Part shown: piece by piece, positions 12,421 through 25,442 of the stretch
Numbering within the stretch: position 1 is the first letter of the stretch
Layout: the number at the start of each line of letters is the position of its first letter
DNA from: Pithys albifrons albifrons
Taxonomy: Eukaryota > Chordata > Aves > Passeriformes > Thamnophilidae
Length of the DNA stretch: 64,000 nucleotides
Reading direction: 5' to 3'
NCBI RefSeq assembly: GCF_047495875.1
Contig: NC_092463.1
Location: forward strand, 35,281,724 to 35,345,723
Made by a program: the position numbers and the translations under genes
Notes under the pieces: model-generated
Told to the model about the DNA's origin: nothing
Databases searched by the model: none
The model's input: the letters and a program-made list of their open reading frames with translations, nothing else

Positions 12421-15400
12421 ATACTGTTTTGCTGCCACTATTATGCTTTTAATTAGTTAATGAACTTCAGAGTTGAGGTAGCTCCACAAGGCTTGTTATC
12501 TGTTGATCAGGAGATGCTTAAACTTGAATATTCAAAAATATCTAGATATGCAGGGATAAAGGGGGAAAATCATGGCAATTTTAAGTTTTTAACAAGAGCG
12601 CACTCCTAAAATAGCAGCCCTCTCCTGTTTTCTTTCATGCTGCCACTAGCAAAGAAAGGGATAGAGTGCAAAGAAATAATTTACTATGATAATCTGAAAA
12701 TAAGCAGCTTGGTTTGGGGCACCCTGCTGTCTCCCCTCTCTGCTCTTCCTCAGATGACTAAGGGATGACATTTTGAAAAGATTGGAAAAAGAGACAGTCC
12801 ATTGTCTGCAAAGCTCAAGAATTTGAGATTAAAAATTGCTTATTGGGTTCTTCTACATGAAGCTTGCCTTCCAGTGCCAAGGACTAATAGTTTACCTTCA
12901 AGTTTTGAAGGGTCTGTGTCTTTTGCAGAGAATAAAGCAAGAACATCTTGCTGGCTGTAAAGCTTGTAAGCATTATATGAAATGCTTGCCAGGGGGGTGC
13001 AGCAGGGCCCTCCTCTTAAGCTAGCAGGAACTATTGGACTACTGAAGAGTTGATTTTGGTAGTTTTTTAGCCAATAATTCCCATCTATCTCCTGAGGGAA
13101 ACGTTCTCTCAATTGGTTTGTCTCCTTTCTTCCTTTCCAGATGGATATCATGGTATAAACAGATTGCTCGGGAGAAATGTTTCCTTCCCTGACTAAAAAG
13201 GAAGTGAATGTATGGAAGCTGTCTCAGAGATGAGTTTTGAGCCCTCTTTTAACTTGGCAAAACTTTGCTCTCAACCCTGGAGGTCTGAGGAACAATGCCA
13301 GTGTGGTTGGCAGAGGCAGACAGGCCTTACAGGAAGGACGAACTAAGTGTGTTTTGAGGAGACCAGCATTGTAGCAGCTGGACATGCTTTACTGTACTGG
13401 GCCACATCCCACTCTGGCTCTCATAGTATGCAGAAGTTGAAGTTTTCAGCTGCTTCTGTCCTTTAAGCACAAAAGCTAGGTGATCAGTGGTATTACTGGA
13501 GAGGAGATGAGTACCTGTCCATGTGTTTAATGAAGACCTGCTGTCTTAAGAGTGCTGTGCACTGCTGGAAGCAGTTAATTAAATAAACACTGTGGATTTT
13601 AGATTTGCAAGGTCTTTTGGGAGTAGGACTTGGGTAGGTCTGGAAGAAGGTGTTTGATGAAGCCTCTGACTCAGTGTATCTAAGTGGCATGGAATAGGGA
13701 GAGCTTGTAGGGGGCCTGACAGGATGGATAAAGACAGCTAATTTGGCGGGGATGTATATTGCACTGTAAGAAGGTAGGACAAACTTTGTTTCCATGCGCT
13801 TTTTACCTTGGCTCTAGGCTGCAGAGAACAGTGGTTATTTAAACATCCCTGTAGATATTCCTCACTTTCAGATGAGGGAAAAAAGGGGCAATATTTTTTA
13901 GGAAACCTGAGGTGTGACTACATGCACAGTTTCTGAATTGAGCTGTCTGGGAGATATGTATGTGTTATTTGTGTGAGTGTGAACCTCAACAGCCTTGAGG
14001 TTCTGCAGAGACTTTTTTCAGTACAGAGGATTTTCATTATCTTTGTATTTATTTTCCTGGTTTGTTTAAAGTAGTAATTCTTATCCAGTGTTTCTTCTAT
14101 GGCCCTGAGTGGTACAAAGGAAATAGTGACAAGCCATTAGGACACCTGAGGAAAAGCACTGGATGTCAGAACACTTCCCTGTATTTGCCAATGGAATTGA
14201 CACACTTACCTAATATGAGAACAAAGCTAATCAATTTGTCTGATGCACTTCTGTCCCCACCAAACAGAGGTTCATCTTGAACACTTAGTTTAAAAACCCC
14301 AGAGCCATCCTGCAGAAACAGATGGTGGAGCAGGGTACTCTGCGACCCAGCTGATTTCCTTCCTCTCAAGCTTCTCTTATTTGGGGGATCCCTCAAGAGG
14401 ACTTGGGGCATCCAAGAGCTGGGGACAAGCCAGGTTACCCTCCTCTGTGAGGGTGGGCTTGCTCAGGGGACAGGATCCCTCGTGTACATTCTTTGATGAA
14501 GTTACCAGGGCAGCAGGGACTTGCAGCAGGAGATCTCTTTAGCTGAAGATGATCTCTGAGCCTTGCAATAGAGGCTCCATCAGCAAAAACTAGCAAAGCA
14601 CGTTCAAATCCACTGATTAAAGCCACAATAAATGAGCATTTGCTTGTGATGGCCATGCAAAGTTATAGTACTTCAGCCCATGAGATTTCATTAGATATTT
14701 TAGTGTTCCCAAGTTAATAAGCCACCTTGAGATAGGTATCTCTTTTTCTATTGACACCTATCATCGTGTCTTAGACTGGCACAGCGGGATTTGAACTGTT
14801 GACACTGCTTAATGCAGAGATACAATTTCTGTTGCATTGCATTCACTGTGGTGTGTGGTCTGTGTCATTGTCTCTCTCAAAGGCAGCCATTTTTTAAGCA
14901 GTCCTTTGTATGCTACAATTTCACTTTCCATGAGGAAAATCGCTTTTCTATCATGAGAAAAATAATTTCTTCCCTAATCTTATGATTAAAGGTCAGTGGA
15001 CTTCTGAAAAAATACCTCTCACTTTCCTCTGACAAAATTTTTCATTCTCTTGTTTTTCATGACTGACAGATACATATCAACTCCAGACTGTTAGTGTTGC
15101 AGCACAAACCTCTGCTGCCTACATTTAGGGACTGATTATTCATCCCCAGAAACAGTACCAGGCAGTTATCCTCTGAACTGGCACACAGAAATGGGTACTG
15201 TGCAGTTGTAGTGCATCAGCAAGACAGGTGTGCAAAAATTGCTCCATTTTATGGTGGATGTACCTTACAAAGATTTGAAGACGAGACATTTTTCTGTTGT
15301 TTAACTTAACTGTTTTCTGATGAAGAGTGCTGTGAAGCTCCTCTGCTCTACCTAGTTGAGGCATTGGTTTCAAAAAGGTCAGCTTTCCAAAGTTGCCTAA

Positions 15401-17031
15401 ATGTACTGTTTGCTCTTAAAAAAAGATAAGGGAAATCTTGCAAAAAGTACCTTCCTTTCTGCTTCTGGAAAGGTTCTCCTTTGGATATCCTTGACTCTGA
15501 ACAGGACAACCCTTAGTTTTATTTGAGGAGTAAATGTCTGGCAATCAACTTTTTTCATCTTTTTCACCTTCAGTAGAGTAGCCCATGAATGACATGGTGA
15601 AAACCAAGCTGTTGACCAATGTATGGCAGATCTGAACACACTCTTATGATAATTGTTCTAAGGCTTCTATAGATCATTACCAGATCCTGGAGTAGACTCC
15701 AGCACTGAAGGAAAAGTTTGCTACGTTATTTGTGCTGGTCTTGTAAGCTGCTTTTGGCTGAGCTGTTTAGGGGAGAAGCTGAAAGTGGATCTTCATAATA
15801 ATCTGCTGGGTGTTCTGAGAAAAGTTAGTCACAAGATCTCCCCAGGAGGTAAGAGGTGCAATTGTGTGGTGCTCATCAGCGTGGGTAGGAAGCAACACCA
15901 TGCTGGGTGCGGGCGTCAGAAGCGGCTTTGGTGAACGAAGTGGCAGAGCCCTGCAATCACAGTGGGACTGAGGCAGGAGCTGAGCATCTCCTCTCAGCAC
16001 CCTGCTCCCAGGCAGGAGGCCCTGCCACACTGACAGCACACTGAGACATGTCCTTCTCACGTAACTGGGAACTGTCTCTGTTTGCACTGGGTAAGAACCT
16101 AGCTTTAAAAAAAACAACCAAAAGCAACAACACAAGCTAAAATGTACTGTGATATTGCTATGGTAACAAACATCTAGAAATTCAGACAGATCTCTGTATT
16201 AACTGCAGGCTTGGGCTTTATAGCCTGTGCCCTGGTTGTTGCATGTGCAATCGGAGACAGAAATGTTGCTGTAATGGGAAACAGCAGCAAGTTTATGATA
16301 CCTTGGGATCTTTTCAAATATGAGACCTGCTGCTCCCTCTGCATGAGACAGGGTAGGAGCAGTTGCGGGCTGTTGGTGTGTGTGTGTCATTGCCTGTCCG
16401 CTGCCCACCCAGGCAGTGAGAGATGAGAGGCCAAATGGACTTTTGCAGCACTGTTATGACTGAGCAAAAATGGCTGATTATAGGATTGGAATATCCTGCA
16501 ATTTGAGTTTAAAAATACCTTGACCTTTTATCAGGCTTTTGAAGGGCTTAAACTAGTCGGAGAAAACAGATATCATTTGTAGCTTCCAGCAGCACATTGA
16601 AGAGCAACCCTGGGAGAAGGCAAAAGGAGCTCAGCTTCTTTCCTGGTATGGTGCTTAGTTGTCTGTGCAGTGGTTCTGGGTTTTGCTTTGTTTTCATTCT
16701 TGTTTTCCATTTCTGCAATGTTTTGGGCAGTGTTAAACCCCACTAGAGGAAAGTTGCCAGCAGCAGAGCTCATTTTCTTTCTAGCAGAGATGAAGCAAGT
16801 TCTTCCATAGCACCCCTACAGCTACAGTGTGTTGGTAGCCCAGATAGCCATCTTTTTCTTCACCAGCATCTTCTGAAAAACATGGCAGGACTGGGCAATA
16901 GGTAAGGAGAAAAAGGGAAGGAGCTTCCACCAGGGCAATTACAGAGTTGTAAGGGACCCTACTATAATCGTGGAGGCTGACGTTAGAAGAGGAAAAGACC
17001 TGCGCAGGCCTGGGTTTGAAGAGGACAAAAG
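12421..17031. other. Non-coding stretch
   Basis: No supported gene or placed repeat. Frames up to 122 codons (for example minus strand 15767-16135) lack domains. A short TG microsatellite lies near 16375-16386. Confidence 0.5.
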
Positions 17032-17447
17032 ACCTCAAAATTACAAAGATGATGAGGGGACCAGAGCACCTGTCTTATGAGGAAATGCTGAGGGAGCTGG
17101 GACTGTTCAGCCATGAGAAAAGACAACTGAGAGGGGACTTCATCAATGTCTGTAAGTATCTGAAGGAAGGGTGACAAGGGGATACATCTAGGCTCTTCTC
17201 AGTGGTGCCAAGCAATAGGACAAGAGGCAATGGGCAGAAAATGATGCACAGGAGGTTCCACCTGAATATGAGGAAAAACTTCTTTACTGTGCAGACGACT
17301 GTGCACTGGAGTGGATTGCCTGGCGAGGTTGTGGAGTCTCTCTCACTGGAGATACTTGAGAACCATCTGGATACAGTCCTGTGCAATGTGCTCTAGGATG
17401 ACCCACTGTGGTGCCTTCCAACCTTACCCAGTCTGTCATTCTGTGAA
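17032..17447 (+). mobile_element. CR1 LINE, 5'-truncated 3' end
   Basis: The sequence follows the avian CR1 3' region closely: gatgaggggaccagagcacc, tcttatgaggaaatgctgag, gagctgggactgttcagcc, aataggacaagaggcaatgg, atgaggaaaaacttctttac, and the end ccttccaacc...tctgtcattctgtgaaaat. CR1s end in short ATTCTGTGA-type repeats rather than poly-A, as seen here. The 5' boundary is approximate. About 400 bp is typical of 5'-truncated copies. The divergence (for example the partly decayed start) suggests an old insertion. Confidence 0.88.
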
Positions 17448-20400
17448 AATGCCGCCTCCTTAAAAAGATCTAGTTTTCCTGCAGCCCTCCCTCAGGATGA
17501 TCCTGAAAAGGTCCTGGCATGTGTCAAGGAAGCTGCCTCTTGGAATACAAGGACTTCTCTGGCTTACTGCTCCCCTGGCTCCCATTGGGATCAAGTCGCA
17601 GGCCTGAATACCATTTCAAGCTTCACATTTTTTGAAGTTAGTGAGTGTGAGATATCACTAGGGACTTGATCTGAACACTTTTAGCATGCCACTTGTTTCT
17701 GTTCGCCTTTGCATGCAATTGCAGGGAAGCAGAGGAAGAACTCCAGGGAGCATAATCTCCTGCATCTGGACACATGTTGGCATGTAATTATGTGCAGTTA
17801 TGCCAATTAGTGCTTGTAGTGGACATGTATGGTAGAAGTAGCTTTGCTTGACACTTGTAATTCAGGATTGCCCTTTTTGCTGAGTGCCTAACTCTATAAC
17901 CTTAAATATGCCTTTTAATATTGGTTTGGGGAAGAAGGGGCAAGAGAGAGAACCATATAAAGAGCTGTATATATTTATGGATTGTGAATAGCCCTTCATC
18001 AGCACATATTGCTTAAACATCTGTTAATTAGGAAGAAGATGGAAAAATGCTGTCCTGGCGGTTGGCTGGATCTTGAGCGGTGAGTGTTACTCAGGGCATG
18101 AGAGCTGCCATGCACACTCTGGCTTGCACCCTGTAGCTGCAGAGACTTTACCAGCAGCTGCCTTTGTGATAATAAAAAATAAGATTCATTAGAAGGTGTT
18201 CTGCTAAAGAATGTTGTTCTTCATAGACATTGGGTGTGTTGCTGGTCTGACCAACTTTACCATTGGCAGGGACAGGCTGCCTGGAATAGGGCATGCCAGT
18301 GAATGCACTGCGTGGGTGCTGTTGGTCCATAGTCCTGCCATGTTTAGACTCATCATACAGAATACCTTAGACATCTAACCAGCTACAGTAAGAAATGCTT
18401 ATTCCAGACTGTGTAATGCAGAATTACAAGCTAATTTCTCTTTCTTATTCACCTTTTATAATCTAAGGAAAGGCCTCCCACATCTTGTTGCCTGTTCTTT
18501 TAAGTTTTTGTGCTGTTGGTTTTCTGACTTTGGGGTTTTTTTAAAGTTTATTTTGTGATATCTTTGGTGCTCTGTCCTCATACTTGCAACCCCACTTCTG
18601 ATTTTAATTTTATGATTTTTTTAATCTACTTTGAACAAACTTGTCAGCACATTTCCTTTGTTCATATTTGTTCATCTCCACGTTCCCTTGAGGAGTCAGA
18701 AATGCTGAAACCTAACAAGAGCAAGCCAGAAATGTGAAGAATGTCTTAACATCTTTCCCTGTTTGGGAGAAAATCAGTTGTGTTGTAGACTCCATGTCTC
18801 CAGTGAGCTGTATTGCTTTTAACCTTTACCTCACCACCACAACCTCCAGGTAGAAATTTTGTCTTCTGTGTAATGAGGGCCATTTGCAACGCATTAGTTA
18901 AAATGGTTTCTAAACACAAGCCATTTTCCGGGGCAACTATGGAGTTGTAAGAAATGGAATTTCGTTGTGTTAAGCAGTTTGATTTTTCCAAAGGACTGAA
19001 AGGTAGTAGAAAACTGTGTGCCAGATGAGTACTGTGCGCGCATTTATTTCTCATTGTTTATATTTTTGTTGTGGTGGAAATCCTGTCCTGCTGATATCAC
19101 TGGAAGTTTTGCCACTGAATTTGAGTAGTGATTTACAGGCACTGAGACTTCTACATTGTGTTCTGAACACAAAGCCTATGTGCTTCATGCAGGTCTGTGC
19201 TGAGAAGAACTCAGAACTCACCTAGCCGAGCAGAACTCACTTAGCAGAGCTCATCCTCATTAGCAACCCTGTGAGTTTCAGGCAACAGTGACAGGATTGC
19301 ACATGCCTAGGTTTATTTTTCATTTATATTTAGGAAGGATGCTGAAGGCCTGACAAAGATTCTTTGACCATCACAGCACTGGTGGCTTTTTGAGGCCGTG
19401 TCCTCTCTTTGGTGAAATAGATCTGTGTGATGCTTCTTCAACCATGGGAGGTAGCGAGGCTGTTACGTTGCTCCAAGATGTAAATGGAGGTCACTCACTC
19501 CTATTGGTTATACTCAACCATCATAGATAGGACAATTTTAAAAAACAAGTTGTCCCATGGATCTTGAGAAGGCAAAACTGTCTTCTTGACAGTGTTGGTT
19601 ATAGTCACAAAACACTCCTATGGCAGCCGCAGCTGTCAGAAACTGACACCCACGATTTTGCTATGACCCATACATGAACTTTGAAAAGTGAAGACTTGTT
19701 CACAAAGTGGAAACTGCTGAGCTGGTGACTGGGTATGTGTGCCTGCCAAGTGGGAGGAAGATGAGGGGGGTTATGTCAGGAGTGCAGTTTTTGTTTGATG
19801 AGAGGAAAGTGGGACCAGGTTGCAGTACTCTGGGAGCTTTCTGAAAATGAAATTTGGGCAAAATCTCACTAGTTGAATATGCAGAGAAAAATGTCTGAGA
19901 CATCTTTTCAAAAATGGACTCAAACCCAGCAGCTTATAAAATCTGCCTGGTCAGATTTATAGTTAAGGCAGGTCAAGGAAACAGCTGTAGCCTGATGTTT
20001 CTGTAGTGGTGTCGTTGCTGACCACAAACATTACTTATCTGAAAATCAGGTTCCGTGTCCTTAATCTTTACTTCCAGGGTTTTGAATTTTTAGGTATCCA
20101 CCTTTTTCTCCTGTGCAACTATGAATGCAAAAAGTTATCCTATCAATAGAAAAATTGTGAGTTCTCCTAACAGCATAACCCAGGAGCTGCATCTTTACAA
20201 GACGATCTTACAGTACAGACCTGTGAGCACTTGTGTGCGGAGTCAGATCCTGGCTGCCCTTTGTACTGGACAGGAATTGATCAAGTAATGGATTTTAAAG
20301 ATCCTCACTATCGTTGACTTTGTTTTGCTGCAGTCTGCACCTGCAGAATGAGACAAGTGGCTGTGTGAGGGACTGTGGCACTTTGTACATGGGGAGAACT

Positions 20401-23400
20401 TGTTTTCATGGGCAGTGTTTGTGGCCATACCTGTCCTAGTGTGTTTTTGTGATGCCTGCTCCAGTGGTTCTGCTCTTCCTTATATGGCCAGCTCTTTTCT
20501 GGGTTGACAGTGATTAAATGGTGGAGTTGAGAGATTGTTGAGGAGGCCTCTATTAATAGTATGATTGAAGTCTAGAATGATAAAGCCCTGCACAGCATAA
20601 CACAGGTGTTTTTCATATTTGACAGGCATGTATGAGCCCATTGCATGATTCTTCGTTGGTATGCATCCTTGATTAAATTTGCTATTGGAGAGAGGTGAAT
20701 TTAATGCCTTTGCAAATAGAGACCCAAGCAGGAGCAGAGCAGAGCATGGCTGTGAGGGTTTTGTCAGTTCAAATTGATTGCTGAGTCCTGGAATTGGAGC
20801 AATGCAGTGACTGAAAAATTAATTTTAGTGGAGTATCATTTGGCTCCTAAATAAAATGGCAATGGCCTGATGTTCTCAAATCTTCACGGACAAATAGATA
20901 GAGAGTTTTTCTGCTATTAGAAAACAATGTTCCATGCCGCAGGGCTGAATGCATGGCAGAGAGATGTCTGAGTGAAGAAGGTCTTACACATAAGGACTCA
21001 TTTTTGTAATAAAACATGGATATAAATGCATCATTGCTATTGTCACTACAGAAGGAATATGAGTACAGTCTTTGTGAGTAGATCTCATGGCTTTGAACCT
21101 ATGAAATACAAGTCTACATTGTGAGCTGAAGGTCATTCTTGAACTTCTCTAAGGAACTAGGTCATAATTAAATAGCAACATAGGGAGTTAAATGAAGCCA
21201 CTCTGTTTAATGTCAGTTTGGTTGTTGGTTTACAGGTAAGTTGCATTTTCATATTGGGCCTGTCAGACTCACAGCCAATGGGTCCTGCCAAAAACCTTTC
21301 TCTGTGATGTTCAAAAGCTGATACGAAGAAGAGCTGTGTGGAGCATCATGCCTGACTCATCAAGGTCACATCCTGCTCAGATGTTATTTCCTGTGAAGAC
21401 AAGGTCCATACAGGCTCTGGGGCTGTGGGCCAGCCTCAGAAGCAGCATGGTACCAAGCCCAGCTGGCACAAAGGCAGTAGTGTGGCTCCTGAGGCCAGAC
21501 TGCCACCCAGCTTGGTCTGAAGGATGTGCCATGCTTTCCACCTGCCTGGTGCAGCTATTTGTGGGAGGCTGTAACAGGATCTATCTGGTGATAAACATGG
21601 AGAGACAGGAGAGAGTTGCTGTGGAATTGGATAGTATTTAAAATCATGACTGTTTGAGCAAGACCTGCTGACAAAAACACATTAGGGAAAAATCTTCCTG
21701 GAAGATGGGGAAACATTCCTATCTTCTGCTGGATTTGTTCCTGGTGGGGGTATGAAATGTCCTGAAATGTCCCATTGTCTTCCTGACTCAGCTGTGCATG
21801 TGCACAGTATTTCTTTGGAGTGTGAATTTTGGCTACTTGCAAAACCACACTATTTTATTCTTAATCTTCTAATCTCCATTTAAACCTCTGACCCTTGAGG
21901 ATGAATGATTCAAAAGGTACTTCAGCTTCCTTTCTCTAGACTGAGCAAAAAGCCCTTGCAGCATCATCTTGAAGGCAAAGAAAATGAACTTGAAGCTTAA
22001 CATAATTTAACTACTTCAATGCTGTAAGCAAGTGGTGCCTGCTTCTCAGTGCCAGATGACCTCTGCTCATCTCTTAGGTAACTAGTTCACTGCTTACTAT
22101 ATTGGAAGCTTATGAGGCCTAAAGTTGCTTTCTGCTTTTCTTTGAAAGTATCTGTGTCGGCATCTGTCACTAGACAGTTGTGATTCACTGGGAGGAAAGC
22201 ACTGAATGTAGGTCACTTGAGTTCAAAGGGATAGATTAGTACATCAGCACAGAAGGCACATACACGTGTCTGTGCAGACAGCGTAGGTGGGGGAATCAGC
22301 ATAGAGACACACAGTTTATGTGACTGATGTTTTATGAAGACCTAGACCATCTTTATTTGAACTGTCTTACTGGCCTTGTGGGTGCTGCCAGCTGAACATG
22401 GGGTCATCATCTGTCTTGACTCAATGCAGTGTGTCAGTCTGCCGTGATACAGGTGCTATCCATCAGGGGTCAGGTAATGCCTAAGAGGCCACTGGGCATC
22501 TAACACTTAGAAGACAAATAACAAAACATTATTCATATTTCTTCCTTGTTTTCCAAATTCAAAATCACTGGGAAGCCAGGGGCATTCTTTGCATATTTAA
22601 ATGCCTATGAAGACTGGGATATCTTTCCAAAAGAAAATTGCAGCTTCTCATAGTGCCTTTTTTACTCTGAAGGACCTCAAAACACACTTTTACAAGCTGT
22701 GAATGTATGACCTTGAGCAGAGCACTATTCCTGTATACAGTAAGTAACCTAGATGGCTTTTGCTAAGGAGGTTTCCTGTGTGATACTGAACAGACGTTGG
22801 AATGCAGACAGCTTCGTGTCCCTGTGACCATTTTCTCCATGCAAAACCTCCATGCCCCGAGGCACTGTGTCCCCAGCTACCCACTGGGATCTCTTCCTGA
22901 CAGTGCTGCTGTTCTGGTGCGGGTGCCAGCATGAATGGCCAAGTCTCTTAGGTATTCAAATAGTGTGCTGTCCTGTCTGTCTTCTCCCTGGCAGAAGATG
23001 TTGTCATAGATATTTACGGATATAAAGAGGTGTGCTTGGAAAACAAGTGCTGTTTCAGGGAACAGCAATCCCACAGACTTCCCACTCCCCTCTCACACTG
23101 GAACTCAGTAATTTTGAAGACCATCCAGTGACTATTCTTCATGGAGTGTTCCACATTGTTTTTCTCCTGGAATGAAATACAACAACATGGTGATTCCTGT
23201 GAGCAAAAATACCAGTGTTCATATCACAACAAAGTGCCAAATGGCTTTACTCCAGGGTATGAGATGAAGACTGAACGTACATAGAAGCCAGATGTATGTG
23301 AATCTTGACATGTGGGTGTTTATACAAAATCAATACGTGTGTATGTCACAAATATATTAAACCAAAAATTGTAATATAATTTTTCAAATTTCCATAATAG

Positions 23401-23819
23401 ACATCTGTGTGCATAAGACTTTCAAACTGAGGGAAGAAATGGGCCTTGGCAACTGCCTTACCTCATCTGGGGTCTGGATTTCTATGGGTCCGAGCAGCCT
23501 CATTTCCTCCAAGCTGTTTGGGAAGAGAGTGCCCTCAGATATCTGTCATTGAAATCCTTCTGGCTTCCACTGCTTTGCTTTATTAAACTACTTCTAAAAA
23601 CAAAAGACCAGAAGGATACCTTAGGGCATCATGTCCCCTCCCTCCAGTTTATGGGCAATATCTTCCTTCCTTTGGACAACTTGGCCATGTAGAAAATTGG
23701 TAATAAGAAAAGTGCTTCAAAAATGCTCTGTCACTGTGTCTGTTTTGTTACCTCTTTGGACACCTGAAGGCTACGTGCAAAACAAACAGCAGCAAAAAGG
23801 TCTTAAACCCTATATAAAG
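17448..23819. other. Non-coding stretch
   Basis: No supported gene. Short imperfect direct repeats of agaactcac(c/t)tagc occur at 19210-19245. No frame exceeds about 103 codons or shows a domain. Confidence 0.5.
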
Positions 23820-24475
23820 TGAAGCAAAAACTGTGCAAAACCAGGACAAGAGAGGAAGAGAAGCAGCTGCCCTGCAAGTCTGTCTCTGCCTGTCGGGGCT
23901 GAGCTGACCACCCTTTGCTCCTCATGGCCACCTGCGAAATCTGCAACCGGGAGCCAAGGTGCTGCCAGCTGGGGAGAGCAGAAACCAGCTGTGCCCCGCG
24001 CGTGATTGAAAAACCCTGTTCCTGCGTCCCTACCATGTGCCTGAGAGCAGAAGGGGCTGCCTGCCAAGAGGGGGAATCGTGACTTTGTACTGCCCAGCGG
24101 CTGCCCGACAGAAACGCGGCTGACACGGGAGCGGCAGGGACCCGCATCGCCTGCACCGTCCCTGCTGCATCCCAGAGGGCTGCATTGTAACAAGCTGCCA
24201 GGCCCCCCGGGGCCACAAGACAGCTGTTAACAAGCGGCAGAGAGAAATAAAAAAAGGCAGAAATTGCTTTGTCCCCCTTCCCCGCATCTCAGCAGAAAGG
24301 TAGAATGTGGTGGTAAAACTGTCCTGTACTTTTAAAATAACCTTAGCTTTTTCCAGCTTTTCTCTATTTTTCCTTTCCTTTCTCTTTGCCGCTTTTATAA
24401 TTAATAAAATAAAAATATTGGGATTTGGTATCGACCTATAACTTTGTTTGAGTTTTAATCTCGACTTACGTCATG
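23820..24475 (+). mobile_element. Probable LTR or LTR fragment (CpG-rich U3-like block, AATAAA, T/A-rich end)
   Basis: A sharply CpG-rich block (23880-24240, with ccccgcgcgtg, aacgcggctgacacggg and cgcatcgcc) is followed by an A-rich TATA-like site (aaataaaaaaagg, 24246-24258), about 150 bp later AATAAA (24403-24408), and then a U5-like tail with tatcgacc and ctcgacttacg. This order is that of a plus-strand retroviral LTR. I could not find clean TG...CA ends or a target duplication, so boundaries and identity are tentative. A small CpG island or other GC-rich repeat is the alternative. The minus-strand frames of 127 and 137 codons here are overlapping frames through GC-rich DNA. Confidence 0.4.
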
Positions 24476-25371
24476 TTCAAACATAAAATTCTCTCTGCAA
24501 TCCACAGAGAGCTCTCTTTGGTCCTCTGTGATTATTGGATTGTAACAGACAATAAGATTTTGTAGGATCTCGCCCTTGTTAACTACTCAAGGTCTATTCA
24601 GGATTGCCTGCCTAGGTCAGAGATGGACATATTTTAAAGAAGTCGTCTCCTGGTATCCACTGTATCCATATATGCTGTGTCTGCCTTGGCCAGCAACAGA
24701 GCACAGTGAACAGTAGTACTGTGCACCTGTCACTTGTGAGGTTGTATAATAAATTCCAGCATCTCAGCTTGTCATTCTACAATGAATATACATGAGGACT
24801 GTATTCAGAGGGGAATCCAAGCTGGCATGATTTATGCATTGGGCATGGATAGGGGTTAGTTGGTGCTGAAGCCAGTCACTGCATGTGAAAGTGATGCAGT
24901 GTTATGTTGAGCTCATACAACCAACATGGCAGTGAGTACCCCACACTCTTTGGGGATGCTGTTTGCAGAATGAATAAGACTGATGTGTGCTGTAGTGCTG
25001 GTGCTTGTGCACTGTGTGTTACTTTTGGTCCTTCTGCAGTTGTCAATCCATGCTGCTTTGCATATCTTTGAGACCTGGACAAAGAGATCTAGATGTGATT
25101 CCTCAAAGTATCTCTTTCCTCCTGTTGACAAGGACAGGCAGGATCTGGATGAAGTATCACAAGGTTGTTTCTCCACAGAGGCCACATGGCTGCCTCAGAA
25201 CCAAGACTGTGAGTAAGTGCACAGCAAAGAGCCGGGACTGTGGTAGGATAGACTCCACCTTTCTGTATAGTGAGAAGCTGGATGACAGTAGTGGTGTGTG
25301 AGGCTATCAGAGAACCATTGCTCATGACAGAGGCAGTCATTTAGTTGCTCCTGTATTTTTTTGTTGTTTCT

Positions 25372-25442
25372 TTGAGGGGGGGAGCGAGGAGTTGGTGGTG
25401 TGTTTGTTTGGGGGTTTTTTGGTGTTTTTTTTTTTTTGTTTC
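25372..25442 (+). repeat. G- then T-rich low-complexity tract
   Basis: The run of G after tttga, several TGTTTG units and a run of more than ten T form a simple G/T tract with no coding sense. Confidence 0.75.

Noticed and set aside
14740..14900. Possible tRNA-derived SINE on the minus strand (B-box-like agttcaaatcccgct)
   Set aside because: Only one box-like word; no acceptor stem, anticodon arm or clear SINE body.
18048..18100. tgtcctggcggttggctgg as an LTR start
   Set aside because: No matching 3' terminus or duplication downstream within 1 kb.
23833..23844. aaaaccaggaca resembling the reversed start of a typical bird LTR
   Set aside because: No partner terminus or target duplication could be found at a suitable distance.
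23803..24287. Overlapping minus-strand frames of 137, 127 and 85 codons
   Set aside because: Three frames open at once in CpG-rich sequence indicates composition rather than coding.
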